Origin: Onchocerca volvulus
Taxonomy: Eukaryota > Nematoda > Chromadorea > Rhabditida > Onchocercidae
Direction of reading: 5' to 3'
Length of the DNA stretch: 64,000 nt
Assembly: GCA_000499405.2 (NCBI GenBank)
Contig: HG738138.1
Span: forward strand, 9,732,888-9,796,887
Part shown: positions 1-12,600 of the stretch, piece by piece
Position numbering within the stretch: position 1 is the stretch's first letter
Layout of the letters: each line of letters opens with the position of its first letter
Notes under the pieces: model-generated
What the model was told of the DNA's origin: nothing
Database searches by the model: none
What the model saw: the letters and a program-made list of their open reading frames with translations, nothing else
Program-made: the position numbers and the translations under genes

Positions 1-408
1 TTCGTGGAATTCAAAGAAATCTTTCTTTGTATTCAAATTTTTTCCTCTTCAAGCCATTTATTTAATATCGTATTGTAAGAAATTCAGAAAATCCATTCCG
101 GCTGGCTATCATCGAGATCTTTTTTTTTTTTGTAGCAATTCATTTGCATTAACTACCGCCAAAAAATTTGCTAATATCTGAATAAATGATGTCATGTGAA
201 CGAGAAAAGTGGAAACGGCATTCCGAGAACTGCATTTTTGAATGGGTGGATTGATTATTTATTTAGATCAGTTAAGTGAATTCAGTTGTTGAAGAAATTC
301 TGAGAATCTTTAATGCATGATTGAAGACTACATAATTTATTGTAATGTGAATAAAAATGTAAAAAATTTACAAATTGTGAAATGTATGAGAGAGTTAGGT
401 AATTAGTA
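1..408. other. Left edge, no gene seen
   Basis: AT-rich sequence with a short T run near 120-131 and no convincing exon on either strand. It lies 3' of the glutathione peroxidase pseudogene, so part of it may be that gene's old 3' untranslated region. Confidence 0.5.
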
Positions 409-1870
409 TTAATTTTCACGCTCCAATTCATCGATGAACGGCTTTACAGCAGTTCCCTGAATCCAAGTTTGGGATGAAAACGATAGCGTGGACGACCCTT
501 CTTGTCAATCAAGAATTTTTCAAAGTTCCAGACAACATCATTCGTACCGATCGGATTGTACATCAACTGGTGACGATTTCCAATTACTGGCACTGTTTAC
601 GAGCAACGTTCCTGTAAAAGAGTTTTTTCCAAAAATAATCATTACGTTTTCCATGAACGTAATGATTATTACGTTCATGGAAAATGTTATCACTACTAGG
701 CGATTCTTTATATTAAAAATTTGTTTTGATAAACTTCTATGTACTGAACTGTTTATGGAAAACATTTTTTGAGGCAGTAGAATGGATTGCAATATATGTG
801 GAACCGGCTTTTCAAATCTTAAAAAAGATCCGAAACAAAAATACAAAGTGTTTTCAATAACCGAAATAAAAGAGCGATACTTTCAAAAATTTGTAAAGCG
901 TATGATCATTTTCACCATTAACTTCGAGTTTGCCGGAAATATGCATATTTTTATGCGGTTCCCAGCCATTTCCTGGTTTATATGTTTCAAACCATTCAAT
1001 AACTCATGATTTTCTGCCGGTTCTTGCAAGAAAAATTGATTGCATGGAAATGCTAGGATTGTGAGCGTTCCATTGGAATCACGTTCAAGCATAGGATTGA
1101 AATCATTGTATTGAAAGGTGTATGCTAAAAATTTGTCATCTACTAAATGTAGAAATTAATAGGATGAAAGAAACCATTATGTCTCTCAGGGATGAAATAT
1201 CTCTAACCTTAGAAAAAAAAGTCAAGACAAACAGGAAAAAAGATTAGGAGTATGGACACATTTTCTGTTTTCACAGTCTTCCTCACCACCTCATCCCTTA
1301 TTCAAGAAAACCGCTTTATCACAGCTTCAACTTTCAATAAGAATAAATAAAATATTTCTCGGAAAAACGAACATTAATATAAATGAAAAATGCACTTTAT
1401 TTAAAATACAAATACTATTTTAGATGTTCTGAGAGAAAAAGAAAATAAGTGTTTACCCAATAAGTGGCAACATTAACGAGTAGGAGAACTTTGTCGCGAT
1501 ATTTCGCTAAACTTTTTTGTGAACCATCTAGTGTTTGAACTTGAAAATCGTACACTGTCTGATTGCTTAATTCACACTTTGTTATATTTGTGGATTTTGG
1601 AGCTGGAAAAGTGCAGTTGGAATCTTTTTCCTCTTTTATAACTGATGTTTTGGATAATTTTGAAGTTTTTCCTGGATAAAAAAAAACTGTCGTATATTTA
1701 CGAACTTATTTTAATACAAATATATTTTGTTTAATCTGGAGGCTTTCCATAATTGATCAATTTATATATCCTTTCATATCAATGTATAATTGTCAACAAA
1801 ACTTACCCAACTGTGCAACAATAAGTTGTACTAGTATCGCATATAATAAAATAAGAAATTGTACGGACAT
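409..1870 (-). pseudogene. gp29: Secreted cuticular glutathione peroxidase (gp29-like), broken
   Basis: In filariae gp29 is a secreted glutathione peroxidase of the cuticle that reduces lipid hydroperoxides and uses Cys in place of selenocysteine. Four exons are recognisable: 1807-1870 (signal peptide MSVQFLILLYAILVQLIVAQ), 1457-1671 ([12 protein letters not shown], then VNVATY), 881-1124 (LAFPCNQF, the GPx signature; then GNGWEPHKN in another frame) and 409-611 ([20 protein letters not shown], ending ELEREN). Lesions: one base appears lost at the catalytic Cys codon at the exon 2/3 junction (about 1457-1459, reading TGG where TGC plus G is expected); one A is lost near 975-979; an in-frame TAA lies at 597-599; one base is lost near 464-471. 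Splice sites and the signal peptide remain recognisable. Family assignment is secure from several motifs. Whether every lesion is biological needs reads, but four breaks in one gene argue for a true pseudogene. Confidence 0.85.
644..687. repeat. Inverted repeat hairpin in the last intron of the GPx pseudogene
   Basis: Two near-perfect 20-base arms (644-663 and 668-687) separated by GATT. Each arm carries TTCCATGAACGTAAT or its complement. It lies in the intron between exons 3 and 4 of the peroxidase relic. Confidence 0.8.
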
Positions 1871-3167
1871 TTTCACAATATTTTTTGATAATAAAACTAA
1901 AAATTTTTCATGTTACAACGCTCGTTGTACATTTCTATCCCTCAGTAATTTCTGTTACCAACTTCAAAATAAGCAGTGAAATATTAAATTTCACAACAAA
2001 TTTTTAGTTTTATTAGAAGCAAAAATTTTTGATAAAAATGTTGAACATAGTAAGAAATTATTTAGAAGGTATCATGAGGGAGATATTTTTGAGATCATAT
2101 TTAATAAGATTAGAACTGTAAAAATTAATACCATTCAAAAGTTTTGCTTATGAGAATCATTTCTATTCCACAACAGATATAGCGTCACTAAACTGTTCTG
2201 CACTTGCATAATTTTTAAGTGAAATAGAAAAACTATAAATTAAAAATTTCTCGTTTATAAACATAATTAAAAATTTGCGCAAGTTGGCATTATTTCATTT
2301 TTTGTTTATGTCGATTATTTATCAGACCCTGGGAAAGAAAAGACTAAAAGTCATCAATGAAACGGCTGAATTCAAAATAAAATTACATGATTTTAAGTTG
2401 TTTTTTGTTTTCAATTATTATTGCAGTCATAAATTTCACTCTCTTAGTAATGATTTCTTTATTAATTGTTTTATTTATGATAACGCTCATTAAAATTAAG
2501 TATTGTTCAAAATCTTAAAGCTTCAAGCTCTACATACTGACCATCTTCGCGTATCTCAGATGGTAAGGACAGATAATAAAGAGAAAGGACTGTTCTACAA
2601 CTAGGAAAAAAACTGTACTGATACAGTTTGTCACCAAACATTCAATAACATGTAAAGCTTGTTTTCCAGTGTTTGGGTGTGGAACTACCAAATCATCATT
2701 TATTCAGTTTGTATTTATACAGTTTTTATGAATCATTGTCTTATTTATCATCAATAAATAGCACAACAGATGCGCTAGCAATAAATCTAATTTAAAATGA
2801 AAACTAAATCGAAACTAAAATATAAGATTATGTGAAAATGGAAGGGAATTATGAAGAAATAAAGGAAAGCAGCTAATCCAAATGAATAGGGTGAACAAAA
2901 TACATTCTCTAATGGTAGATTATCGATATTTCTAATAACTATTAACTGAATCATATAAAGTAAAACTTTGTTTCAGCCAGAAAAATAAAAATACAACTTC
3001 ATGAATTTGGATTTTCATTTTTCTAACTTAAATTCTTTTGGTTGGAATTTTTTGTAAATCCGATAGTTCCATAATACATAAATCTTATCGATGGCATGCT
3101 AATTCTCAGTGATGCAAGAGTCGTCCAACTTTTCCATATCATTCAGGTCTCTTTCAGAAAATATTAG
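1871..3167. other. Intergenic, no confident gene
   Basis: AT-rich. An open frame near 2275-2493 (+) begins with a hydrophobic, signal-like stretch (LALFHFLFMSIIYQTLG), but its upstream start is TTG, not ATG. It could be a broken or missed first exon of the gene whose last exons lie at 3168-3646. I could not join them convincingly. Confidence 0.4.
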
Positions 3168-3646
3168 TTGCAACTCTTGGAGCTTTGGACCAAGTACAGT
3201 TTAAAAACTGTAGAGAATGGGACTTGTTATGACAATGTCAAGGTGCGAAATCACCACATTTTATTTATCATCACAGTTATTACAATCGTAATTGAAAAGA
3301 TGAAACAGGTAAAACTAAATTTCGAAATTATGTGAAGGAAAAATGAAAGACCCGTAATATAATTTTTCATATCGAAATTGTTACTAATTTAGGTTTACAT
3401 ATTTTGTTTTATTGTCAAGAGTTGGATTCAATAGTAGATGTTGATCCTCTAGAATTCGTATCAAAAATTTCATTGTGTTTGGCAAGTGATTATGATGCAT
3501 TATGCTATTCATTTTTCGAAAAAAAAAGTGGTATTGAATCAAAAAGATTTCAAAGAACTTTAAAAGTTTTCTCGAAAATTAATAGAAGCTTACATCTAAT
3601 GAATAAGCTTAATAAGAGCATCTGTGCTAACTATAAACTCCGATAA
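3168..3646 (+). CDS. Unrecognised gene, two 3' exons
   Basis: Two exons join in phase 0. The first, 3168-3242, follows an ATATTAG acceptor, reads LQLLELWTKYSLK...NGTCYDNVK and ends before GTGCG. The second, 3422-3646, follows a TCAAGAG acceptor, reads LDSIVDVDPLEF... and ends NKSICANYKLR then TAA. An AATAAA polyadenylation signal lies at 3686-3691, 40 bases after the stop. The protein is charged, has a few cysteines and no membrane segment in this part. I do not recognise the family. A secreted protein with its signal peptide upstream is possible because of the hydrophobic ORF near 2275. The second exon is better supported than the first. Confidence 0.4.
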
Positions 3647-4444
3647 TTATTTGTATATTTTCTGTAACATTTTCGTATCGATGACAATAAATGTTTGTGA
3701 AAATTTTGGTAAAATGAGACTATGTGCAATGCATGAGAATGGCTTAGTAGCTGTCAGATGTCGTAGAAGTGAAGAAAATTTCTGAATAATTAGAAAAAAA
3801 ATACAGAGAGAAATTGTCCAGCAACTAACTGGGTAAGTGGCAGTATAAAGGCAGGGAATATAAAATCGAGATCCATATCCCTCAAACAGATTAATATCTC
3901 ATTAGTGAACTGAACACACCTATAAAGAGAGGAATTCGGAAACTGAATGAATTGAGGAATCTAAGAACTACTTAAGTACAACAATTTCTGAGATCATATA
4001 TTTTTTCAAGTGTGTTCTGAAAAAAATTTTAAAGCGCATTCGACTGGTTATTTTGTGAAAAGAAACTGATAACGAATGCCAGTCACTGAAAAAATTAATT
4101 TTTCAATACCCTTCATAATAGAAAGCTGTATATAAAATTCTGCCCGCACATTTTTCCGACAGAAAATTTTAGATAACAACAGCAATCAAAACTGGCTTTT
4201 GAATTCTCTCGATGAACATAAGGCATACAATTCGCAGCAAGAGTTGCGGTAGATGCTGTCAGAATAAAAATATAACGATTATTATTCACTTAACTTCACT
4301 TTTTCTCAAACAATTATGCTCTTAAAGACATAAATATTAAAAAATATGGTTGCACACATAAGGAAATCCATTGCTTATTTCCCAAAATTTCCAAACATTT
4401 TCGATGTTATCAATCGAGAATGTCAGAAAACGATAAAAGAACAA

Positions 4445-4572
4445 AGAGAGAAAGAGAGAGAAAGAAGAGGACGGTAGTAGTAATAATAAGGTAGTAATAA
4501 TAATACAGGTAACTGCAGTAGGAGCAGTAGTTCTAATAGTAATAGTAAAACTAGCAGTAGTATTAGCAGTAG
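4445..4572. repeat. Impure GA and TAG/TAA trinucleotide tract
   Basis: A run of GAGAGAAAG units (about 4445-4470) passes into interrupted TAG/TAA/CAG triplets such as GTAGTAATAATAAG and AGCAGTAGTATTAGCAG. It looks like a decayed trinucleotide array beside the pure AAT array at 4717-4806. Confidence 0.7.
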
Positions 4573-4716
4573 AGTGAAATCAATGATTAGTATAATCGAT
4601 AGAAGTTAGCAGAATTAACAACAATTGCTGAAGTATAAAATATATTAAACAATCGCGTTTTTTACATCTCTTTTCTGCATGTGGTCTTAGAAATGCGATA
4701 AACAACAATAAGTTGC

Positions 4717-4806
<90 letters not shown>
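4717..4806. repeat. (AAT)n microsatellite
   Basis: About 30 uninterrupted AAT units over 90 bases. The long tyrosine- or leucine-repeat open frames on the minus strand here are products of the repeat, not genes. Confidence 0.97.
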
Positions 4807-5221
4807 TTTTTGACGGCGTGTAACTCAAACGAAAGTGAAATAACCATCCGATTTCCGGCGTTTTTTGCTTCGTATTGGATTTGAACCATCGAAAGGTGGC
4901 TTATTCCTTAAGCAATACTTTCATCAAGTGATTTTCATTTTCTGATTACACTGATAAAACTTCTTCGCAAATTTTAATTATCGTCATGTAAATTAGTATT
5001 AGAGAATTTTCGCGAACAAATTTGAAGTATAAATGTCAGAAATTTTTTTCCTATGTTCAGAATAAGTGGAAAGTAAGTGAAAAATTGGGAGTTTATTTTT
5101 AATAATGCACGTAAAAATTATGGCTTTATTCAGAGAACAATGATCATTTCTCTTCAATTTACAGCATTAATCGCTTGTGAAGTAGGACTTGTTCTGGCAG
5201 CAATAAAATTCATAAAATTCA

Positions 5222-8200
5222 TTAAATTCCGAATTCAACCCACCTAGTTTGTCCTAATAGCCATGTTTTAAAATTTGCGTCCAATTTGCTCGGACTTTGC
5301 GTGACACCACCTTCAAACATCTCAATGGGACTCTTTCGCACCCTATAAAAACAAGATTTCATCTTTTTTTTTTTCATTTTTTTAAAATTTGAAATAGCCC
5401 AGTGAAGAAGCTTTCAAAAATTCATAATACAGTCAATGCCTTTTTTGATATTAAAGCAGAAATCCACACACCATATAAATTAGCAGTGACAAAAATAACC
5501 TGTCATTGAAATTATGCCACAAAGCGACGATCAATTCAGTGGCCATAATATCTCCAGCATGAGCACTTATCATTCTCATGCAAAAGACACCATCATATCC
5601 AAGAAATTTATGCACAAACTTTTTAACAGACTGCCGATCTGTTGCCAGATCCGTCGCTTTTAAATATTTTCGAATGAATTTCATATGCTAAAAAGAATTG
5701 TTCACTGAGAATTCATCTCACTGATATTGGAAGATAACCTTTTTCTGGACCTTTAGATATAACTGTTAGTACTTTACATCCCTCGACTGTCACTTATTAT
5801 CAAAGTAAACCGAAATCAGTACTTAATTAAGTGCCGATGCAGCTATTTTATCAGGATGTGACTGGCCATCGATAATGATATTCAAATGTATGCTTCTGCT
5901 AATCCAGTAATGCTCCAGAAATGTGAAGATGTTACACATAACATTAAAAAAGTCAAAAGCAAAAAGCAACATTTACTTGGCCTGGCAGAAATGACATGAG
6001 CATCCAGTGACCCACGGAAAACATACTTACTATTGATACCATGAAGTACCAAAACCACAGAAATAAAAATATTTTCTCATTGAACATATTTATCATCAGT
6101 ACACATTGTACAGTATGATGATGAACATTACCGAGAACACGTACCTGAAATTTGCTGGTCATTTTAACGTGTTAAATGAACACAACGCTGACAGTATTTC
6201 CTTAAGAATTAATTCGAGTGACAGTATACTTTCTTGAACATTTCTAACAGTTCAATGAGACAGTTTGTGGAAATTTATTTGATCAACAGAGCATACCTCA
6301 AAATCACACATGGTGACGCGGGGAAAATTACCGCTTACTTCCCATTCACGACCGTTGAGCAGATCCTTGAGTATGTGGAAACCATAAAAGATATTATCGG
6401 TGCCGAGGAAAGTATTCAATAAAAATATCTGCCCAACAACATTAATCAGATATAGCGTTTTGATAAATACGTATAGGCAAGTCACGTAAGAACCCCACCG
6501 CTTACTGACGCACATTCCAGACACATCTGTTACCTGAAATTTTGATTTAAACAATCTTAAACAATCTTCTGCTTCCTTACTCTTTGCTATACTCGATTAT
6601 CAATCATAGATTGATCACATCGTTCATTTACGGACTCTCATTTAATGCAGTGACCAAGTGCTCTAAGAAACAGTTTTAATTCTTTTATCATTTGATATTA
6701 TTTATTCTTTACCTCCCTTTGTATTTCTAGGGCATCTTCCATATGTCCAGCAATAGTTTGCACTGTAGCTGCTCTTGCATCTGCATCCATCATCCTTGCA
6801 TCACAAGCCATTTGTGTTAGGCTTTGAACATTAATCCCTGAATTCTGTCATCATTAAATTTCGGTAATATTTAATTTCTTTTATTTCACCGACTCACAAA
6901 GGTAAGGAGAAGTCGTGGCACTGGTATTTTATTTGGACAAGAACTAAACGATATAAGTGATCTAGACTCGTCATCTTCAGCAATAATGCTTTCTATATTT
7001 GATCGGATCGGTGTTTCATCAGCAATCAATCGCTGTATTGATTTTTGCCTTCTAATATAACTTATTGATTCACCCACGTATTTAACTAATGCTGTTCGAT
7101 ATTCGCACAATGGAACTTGATAAAAAGGAATTTTTTCAAAAATTTATTAGATTGTTCAACTATTAAGTACATTTAAAGTCGTGAATTTGATTAAATAAGT
7201 CGTAAGTACTGGACTGTATAATGGTATGTATGTCTATGAAGTATGCATTTGAATTGATGGAAAGGTATTCGGACGTAAATAGTTTTAAGATGCTTAAAAA
7301 AGCATCTAAAAATTAAACAAAAACGAGGGATGGGAAAAAGGATTTTTATATGCAAATAACTTTTTCGGATAAAGGAATATGATGTTGAAGTTCGTTTCAA
7401 GAACGGCCTAAGAAGAAATCGGTCGAAAATAAATAAGAGGAATTATAACAGTTCATTAGGACCAATTCACGAAGCATATTCCTATCCCATAAAAGTAAAA
7501 CAACAAATTTACATTTAGAAAGATATAAATAACAGATTTTAACAAGAAAATGGCCTTCTAATTCATCTCTTCCAACTTCTTCCACATTTTCTTTTCCTAT
7601 CTCAATAATTAGAAATGCTAATAAAGTTGGGATTCACCTGAGTGCCAGTGTAACAAACCTCTCCACATAATGCATGGAATGTAGAACATCAAAGCCTCAA
7701 GAGCGAGTACAAATGGTACCCATTGGTAGTAGCTAATTTGACGTGCCCTGAAATTGTTCTCCGAAACTGACAAGATCTATCAGTAATGTAAATGGAATAA
7801 AAATATAAAAGCCATTTTAAAATATGCTTCTTCACGTTGAGTTGAGAAAAAATACCTCCTATCGCCATACTCTAGCGGAAAAGCACTTGTTAAAGGCAAA
7901 TAGTACGTATTTTCCACCCAACAATAGTTTTCTGTATACTGTTCCCATGCATCCGTAAACTGTGCTGGTACCCAACATTGGATTGGATACCCTGAAAATT
8001 TAAATATGGCTTCATAAATTTACATTTAAAGTAAAACAGCGAAACTGAAATTTTGGATTCCACCACTGCATTTGCCTACATAATTAAAGCGAGAAGTTAT
8101 TTGGATACTAAAATCTTAGCCCCTGCCTCATATCTTCTACGCTGTTTAAATGATATCTTAATGACTTATGGTTCCGGAATTTTGTTTAATCTTTTTCCGC

Positions 8201-8846
8201 AGCATTAAATTTTCTAGAAATGCTAGGTAGAAACGAATAGTGAGAAGAGAGAGGACAGTTCAAAAATCGTTAAGTGCAATGTGGACTTCGATCGAATTTC
8301 TTCAGTCAAAGTGTGATGGATAGGCGACACAAAAAGTCAACTCATGTAAAGTATAGTTGATTGATGCTTTGAAAAGCAATAAGATTTATGGTGCAAACTT
8401 CTAAGCAAAAACTTCTTTTGCTTCGCATCCTTCGCACTTGCCCATATCTATTTCCCTGATAACTTAATCTTGTAGCTGCCTAGCAGCAAATAAAAATCAT
8501 TAATTCAATTGAGATTTTAGCTTCTAGATTCATTTTGCCTAGCGTCTCGTCTCTAAGCTCTGGAAGCAGTTGCATCATATTGTCATGATCCTTTTTTTTT
8601 TTTTTTTTTCTTTTTTTCTAAATAAACAGACTCCGGATAACGATTAATAAGATACTCCGATGGGAATGTGCAAACTGCTAATCAACGAAAAAGAGAGAAC
8701 TTACCAACATACTGTTTTGCAGAAACGATGATTGCGAATGCAAAAATAATGGCAGAGGTATAATGGTAATTGAGCTTATCAACAAAATCATCATCAACTC
8801 GCGGATGGAGCCCTTTAAAGATGGCCGCCAAGTAATAGAGCAGCAT
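5222..8846 (-). CDS. Innexin gap-junction protein (unc-9/unc-7-like)
   Basis: Innexins form invertebrate gap junctions and hemichannels in the plasma membrane. Eight exons join in frame: 8705-8846, 7856-7991, 7638-7747, 6713-6837, 6297-6533, 5977-6144, 5500-5687 and 5222-5342. They give 408 aa, normal for the family. The N-terminus reads [20 protein letters not shown], followed by TM1. The invariant YYQWVPF marks TM2. Extracellular loop 1 has its cysteines in QCWVPAQF and NYCWV, and loop 2 in MCDFEV and [16 protein letters not shown]3 ([18 protein letters not shown]) and TM4 ([18 protein letters not shown]) follow. The C-terminal domain contains [20 protein letters not shown] and ends WVEFGI. 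The first ATG after an in-frame GGC-AGT-GGG run was chosen as start. An AATAAA lies about 95 bases past the stop (5125-5130 on the plus strand). The exact paralogue is not resolved. Confidence 0.93.
6886..7110 (-). other. Coding-like ORF inside innexin intron 3, possible alternative last exon
   Basis: The ORF reads [20 protein letters not shown] and continues charged through DETPIRSN and AEDDESRS to a TGA. A plausible ATCAAG acceptor lies just upstream, and its phase fits the innexin exon 3 donor (HWHS then V-PLCEY). If spliced this way the product would keep TM1-TM2 and gain a soluble tail. I do not recognise the sequence. It could also be a chance ORF or a relic of another gene. Confidence 0.3.
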
Positions 8847-9646
8847 CCCACTGCCACTACTGGCCAATTCTTAAATTCGTCTTACATTGAAATTTCCTCA
8901 AACATTAAACAATCTTATTAATTTTGATCTTATTACTTCAAATTTACGAATTTTGAAATCCCATTCCCTTGTTAGGATATCATATCACTATGACTGCATC
9001 TAACATATATTGAAAAAACAGTGAAGTTTTTAATAATGGCGACTATATTTCAGTGTTTTCCAGGACTAATAAATAAGGAACAGAAGTCCTGGAAAGTGCT
9101 TATCAACTGCGGTACTTGCTAATCATTGTGAAAATACTATTTTCTTGAATAAGCGTGGATTGAAAAATAATGACCTCTACGGAAATTATGTAATATTGAT
9201 GCTGGTTAACATGAAACAGCAATAGCAGCAACAGTAGATGTTTCCGCTCAGATCTAGAGTAGCCCCCATTTAAGGGCTGTTTTGGCTTGTCAGAGTAATC
9301 AGTTATCACGCACGCCGCGATCGTACGTTTTCTGTAAACATTTCGAAATTTATGATAAAACAGAGCAAGCATCAGCACATTTGCGGGATATTTTAAGGAA
9401 ATACAAAAAACTGGAAAATTAGTAATCTCTGCTGAGAGATTTGGACAAAGGCCGATATTACCGATAGAATGCTTCCACTAGTCATAGATAAGATAGTCCA
9501 AATAAAATAACTGGCAATAATTCATCGGGCTGTCAAACCGGAAAGATTTGAGTAACAGTGAAAAACTGGTGAATGTAAGTATTGTGGAATTATTCATTGG
9601 AAACTGTATAGAAGGCATAGTATGTTTACAATCATTCAGACTTATA

Positions 9647-9682
<36 letters not shown>

Positions 9683-12600
9683 ATCCCTCTAATTCATTTT
9701 TATAGTTCCCTTTTAGTTTTTTTACGAAGAAATCTTTGAAAATTTTAATTAATTAATAAATTATAGAAAAAAAGAAAAAGCAAAATTTAAACTTATTCAA
9801 AATTTCTATATTAACAGCTTTTGCTTATTAATTTAAAGGTGAAATCGGTGTCGATTCAAAAAATCGAATACATAGAAAACATGTGAAAGGATAACTATGT
9901 TTAATATAATGGTTTGGATATAAACTCTTATGTAGAAGACATAATTTACACCATTATTTGATAGCTGAAGACTGTGCAAACACAAGTAATACAGAAAACA
10001 TTTAGTGGGATATAATGTATGTGAAGCGAAATGGGAATGGAAATTTTAAATATTTTCTCTTAACATAAATGATAAAATTAGAAAAAGTAGATTGGTGTAT
10101 ATTAATCTTTGACAATTCATCAATGACAATAACAAAATCAATCAAATTATTTCTGAATTCAATTTTTAGTTTTCTGAGAAATTCTTATTAAAAATGAAGA
10201 ATTAAATTTACAACAAAAAAGTTCAAACTGAAGAAAAGAACAATGAAATAAAAAGTATCATCAATCGATGGATAGAAGTGTCCCTTTATTCTACTTCACT
10301 AGAAAGAATCAAAGAGGGAAAAAAAAAAGAGTTACGAAAGAATGAGAGGAGAAATGAAGCCATTTATTAAAAAGACTCTGTGAGAGTTGGTTGTGATATT
10401 TATTGAACATTTTACTTCTGTGAGATAAACAGCAAAGCATACACATACATGTCTTCCATCCTGACATAGCTTCAAAAGTCCTCTTATGACGACTAATGCG
10501 CCTTCGACAAAGATCTCCAAAGAAAACTTTTTGCCTTTGAATTTTCTAAGCTAACTAATTTTGAGGAATAAAGATGCGAAATATGATACTTCAAAAGTTG
10601 CCTTAAATTGAGACGGTTTTTTAATTCCAGAAATGATGTAAGCTTTGCATCTTTTAGTATTTAACTCTCGATGGTCAAAATAAAATTATTGCAGGTTCTC
10701 TTCTCCCTCAAATTATAATTCGAAATTCAGTCTAGCGATACCGTTACAAAGATATCTGATAAAAGAATGGTTCAATGTTAGGAAAATCTTCAATAAGAAG
10801 ACAGCTTGGTAAGCTTCATATTTAGTCACGATAGTTAATTTGGCGGTGTGTCCAGCATTCCTTTGTATATGAGATCTTTCTCTTATAGTTTCAATCATCT
10901 CAAGCAGAAAAAAGTAGCAGAGGCTAATAGAATGGTAGAATACACAGTAGATCCAAATATCGCGAAATATGTTAAAAATAATCGAAGGAACTAAATTCAA
11001 ATTTTGCAATTAATAATATGTTCGAAGGTACTCAACCACAAATGAACAGAAAACATTCATAATAACAATGGGGGAGAATTTATAATTTATATCGTGATCC
11101 CTTTTCAATGAATTCTTGTATTGTATCTTAAGCTTTTCCGTCAAAAGACGGGACAGGCCAAAATCCTGGCGACAACTACTGTCATAGTCATCATATCTTG
11201 TCAAAAATTAAAAAAAAAAATAACTTAGACCAATTTCCAAAGAACTAACGGTTGAAAGAAATTATGGATTCAGGACCTGCATTGTGATTGCTCGATACAA
11301 TAGAATGCTTACAACAAAGATTAAACGCATCAATTTAGAAGATCAAGTTAGAAATGCAGGTGATGTATATGAAAGGATTAATGTCCATTGATATTATTTA
11401 AGCAACAAATGAAGTGATAGAAGGAAGCTAATAAGTAACCATTGAATTGTAAAGTTTCAATAATTATTGAACATTGTGCTTATAAAAGAATACAAAGCAA
11501 CTGTTTCAACAAATTATTCAAATTCATTAGCGTAAACAATCATTGCCATGCTGCTTTAAGTCCGTATCCATAAGGACAATGGGAGGCGGAGAGTGGACGA
11601 TGGTTGAAAACAGGGTAAACGGCGAATAATAATAGTTAAAAGGAAAACAGATTAAGGATTGAGTTCTCTCTAAGCTGTTTCTCCCCTCCCTCCAGGCCAC
11701 TCCTCCCATCGCTTCTCGCGCTCCGGACGAACATTGATGATCAGGCTAAGCTCAATTTATCGGGCCATATATACGGCCTAAGCAGCATTGGAGGAGATGC
11801 ACAATAAAGTTGGTCCTATAAAATGCAGTTGTTGGCCCCTCCATTGGGTTCGGTAAATATTCTAGGCTCGCGACAATGATTGAACAGAAATGCAGTAGCA
11901 CTCTTCTTCGACATGCTTGTCCACTTTCTGTCAGGCTTATTTCACCTCTTCCTGCTTCTTTCCCTTTCCTTCCTTCCCTTAAGCACTTCTTGCATAAGCA
12001 TCGAATTCCCGTTCATTTCACACATTCATTTGACCACCACTTCAATCACAAATATCAATGTCACAAACATGTACATAACTTGATAAAGTTGAACAGTCTG
12101 TATTGATGTTACCAGTTGTCTTCAAGTTCCTTCTTTACCTTAAAAATTACGTTGCTATTGACGTATATTATAATAAACGAACATTTGAATAGCATCCAAT
12201 TAGATACATATTCATTATCATTCGATAATCAGCACAAACTTATTGGTGTTAATTTTAACTGCTATCAGTGTAAATGCTGATTGTACATATATACATATAC
12301 ATTCATATTGGTATTATTTCAATATCAATCAACAAATCCTTGACAACACTTTTTTATCACTACAAATAGACAAAGTAAACTGAAGCAGATGTGCGCGTAT
12401 ATGTGCCATCATCATCATTTATTTTTTGCAACGGATTGTGAATAATGTATTAAATAAATTATATTTAATAATCGTCATCTGAATAGATTCTATAATGGAA
12501 TTAGATACAGTGGAAAAAAAAGTAATGAGACGATTCGTTGAATACAATGAATTTAATGTTCGAATTGAAAAAATTCATCTAATGAAACAAAAGTGTATGT

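Noticed and set aside
4580..4889. Open frames of long tyrosine or leucine runs on the minus strand
   Set aside because: They are translations of the AAT microsatellite.
11010..11204. Minus-strand frame containing RQDFGLSRLL, like a tyrosine-kinase DFGLSR motif
   Set aside because: No other kinase motif (HRDL, APE, glycine loop) in either neighbouring frame. Most likely chance.
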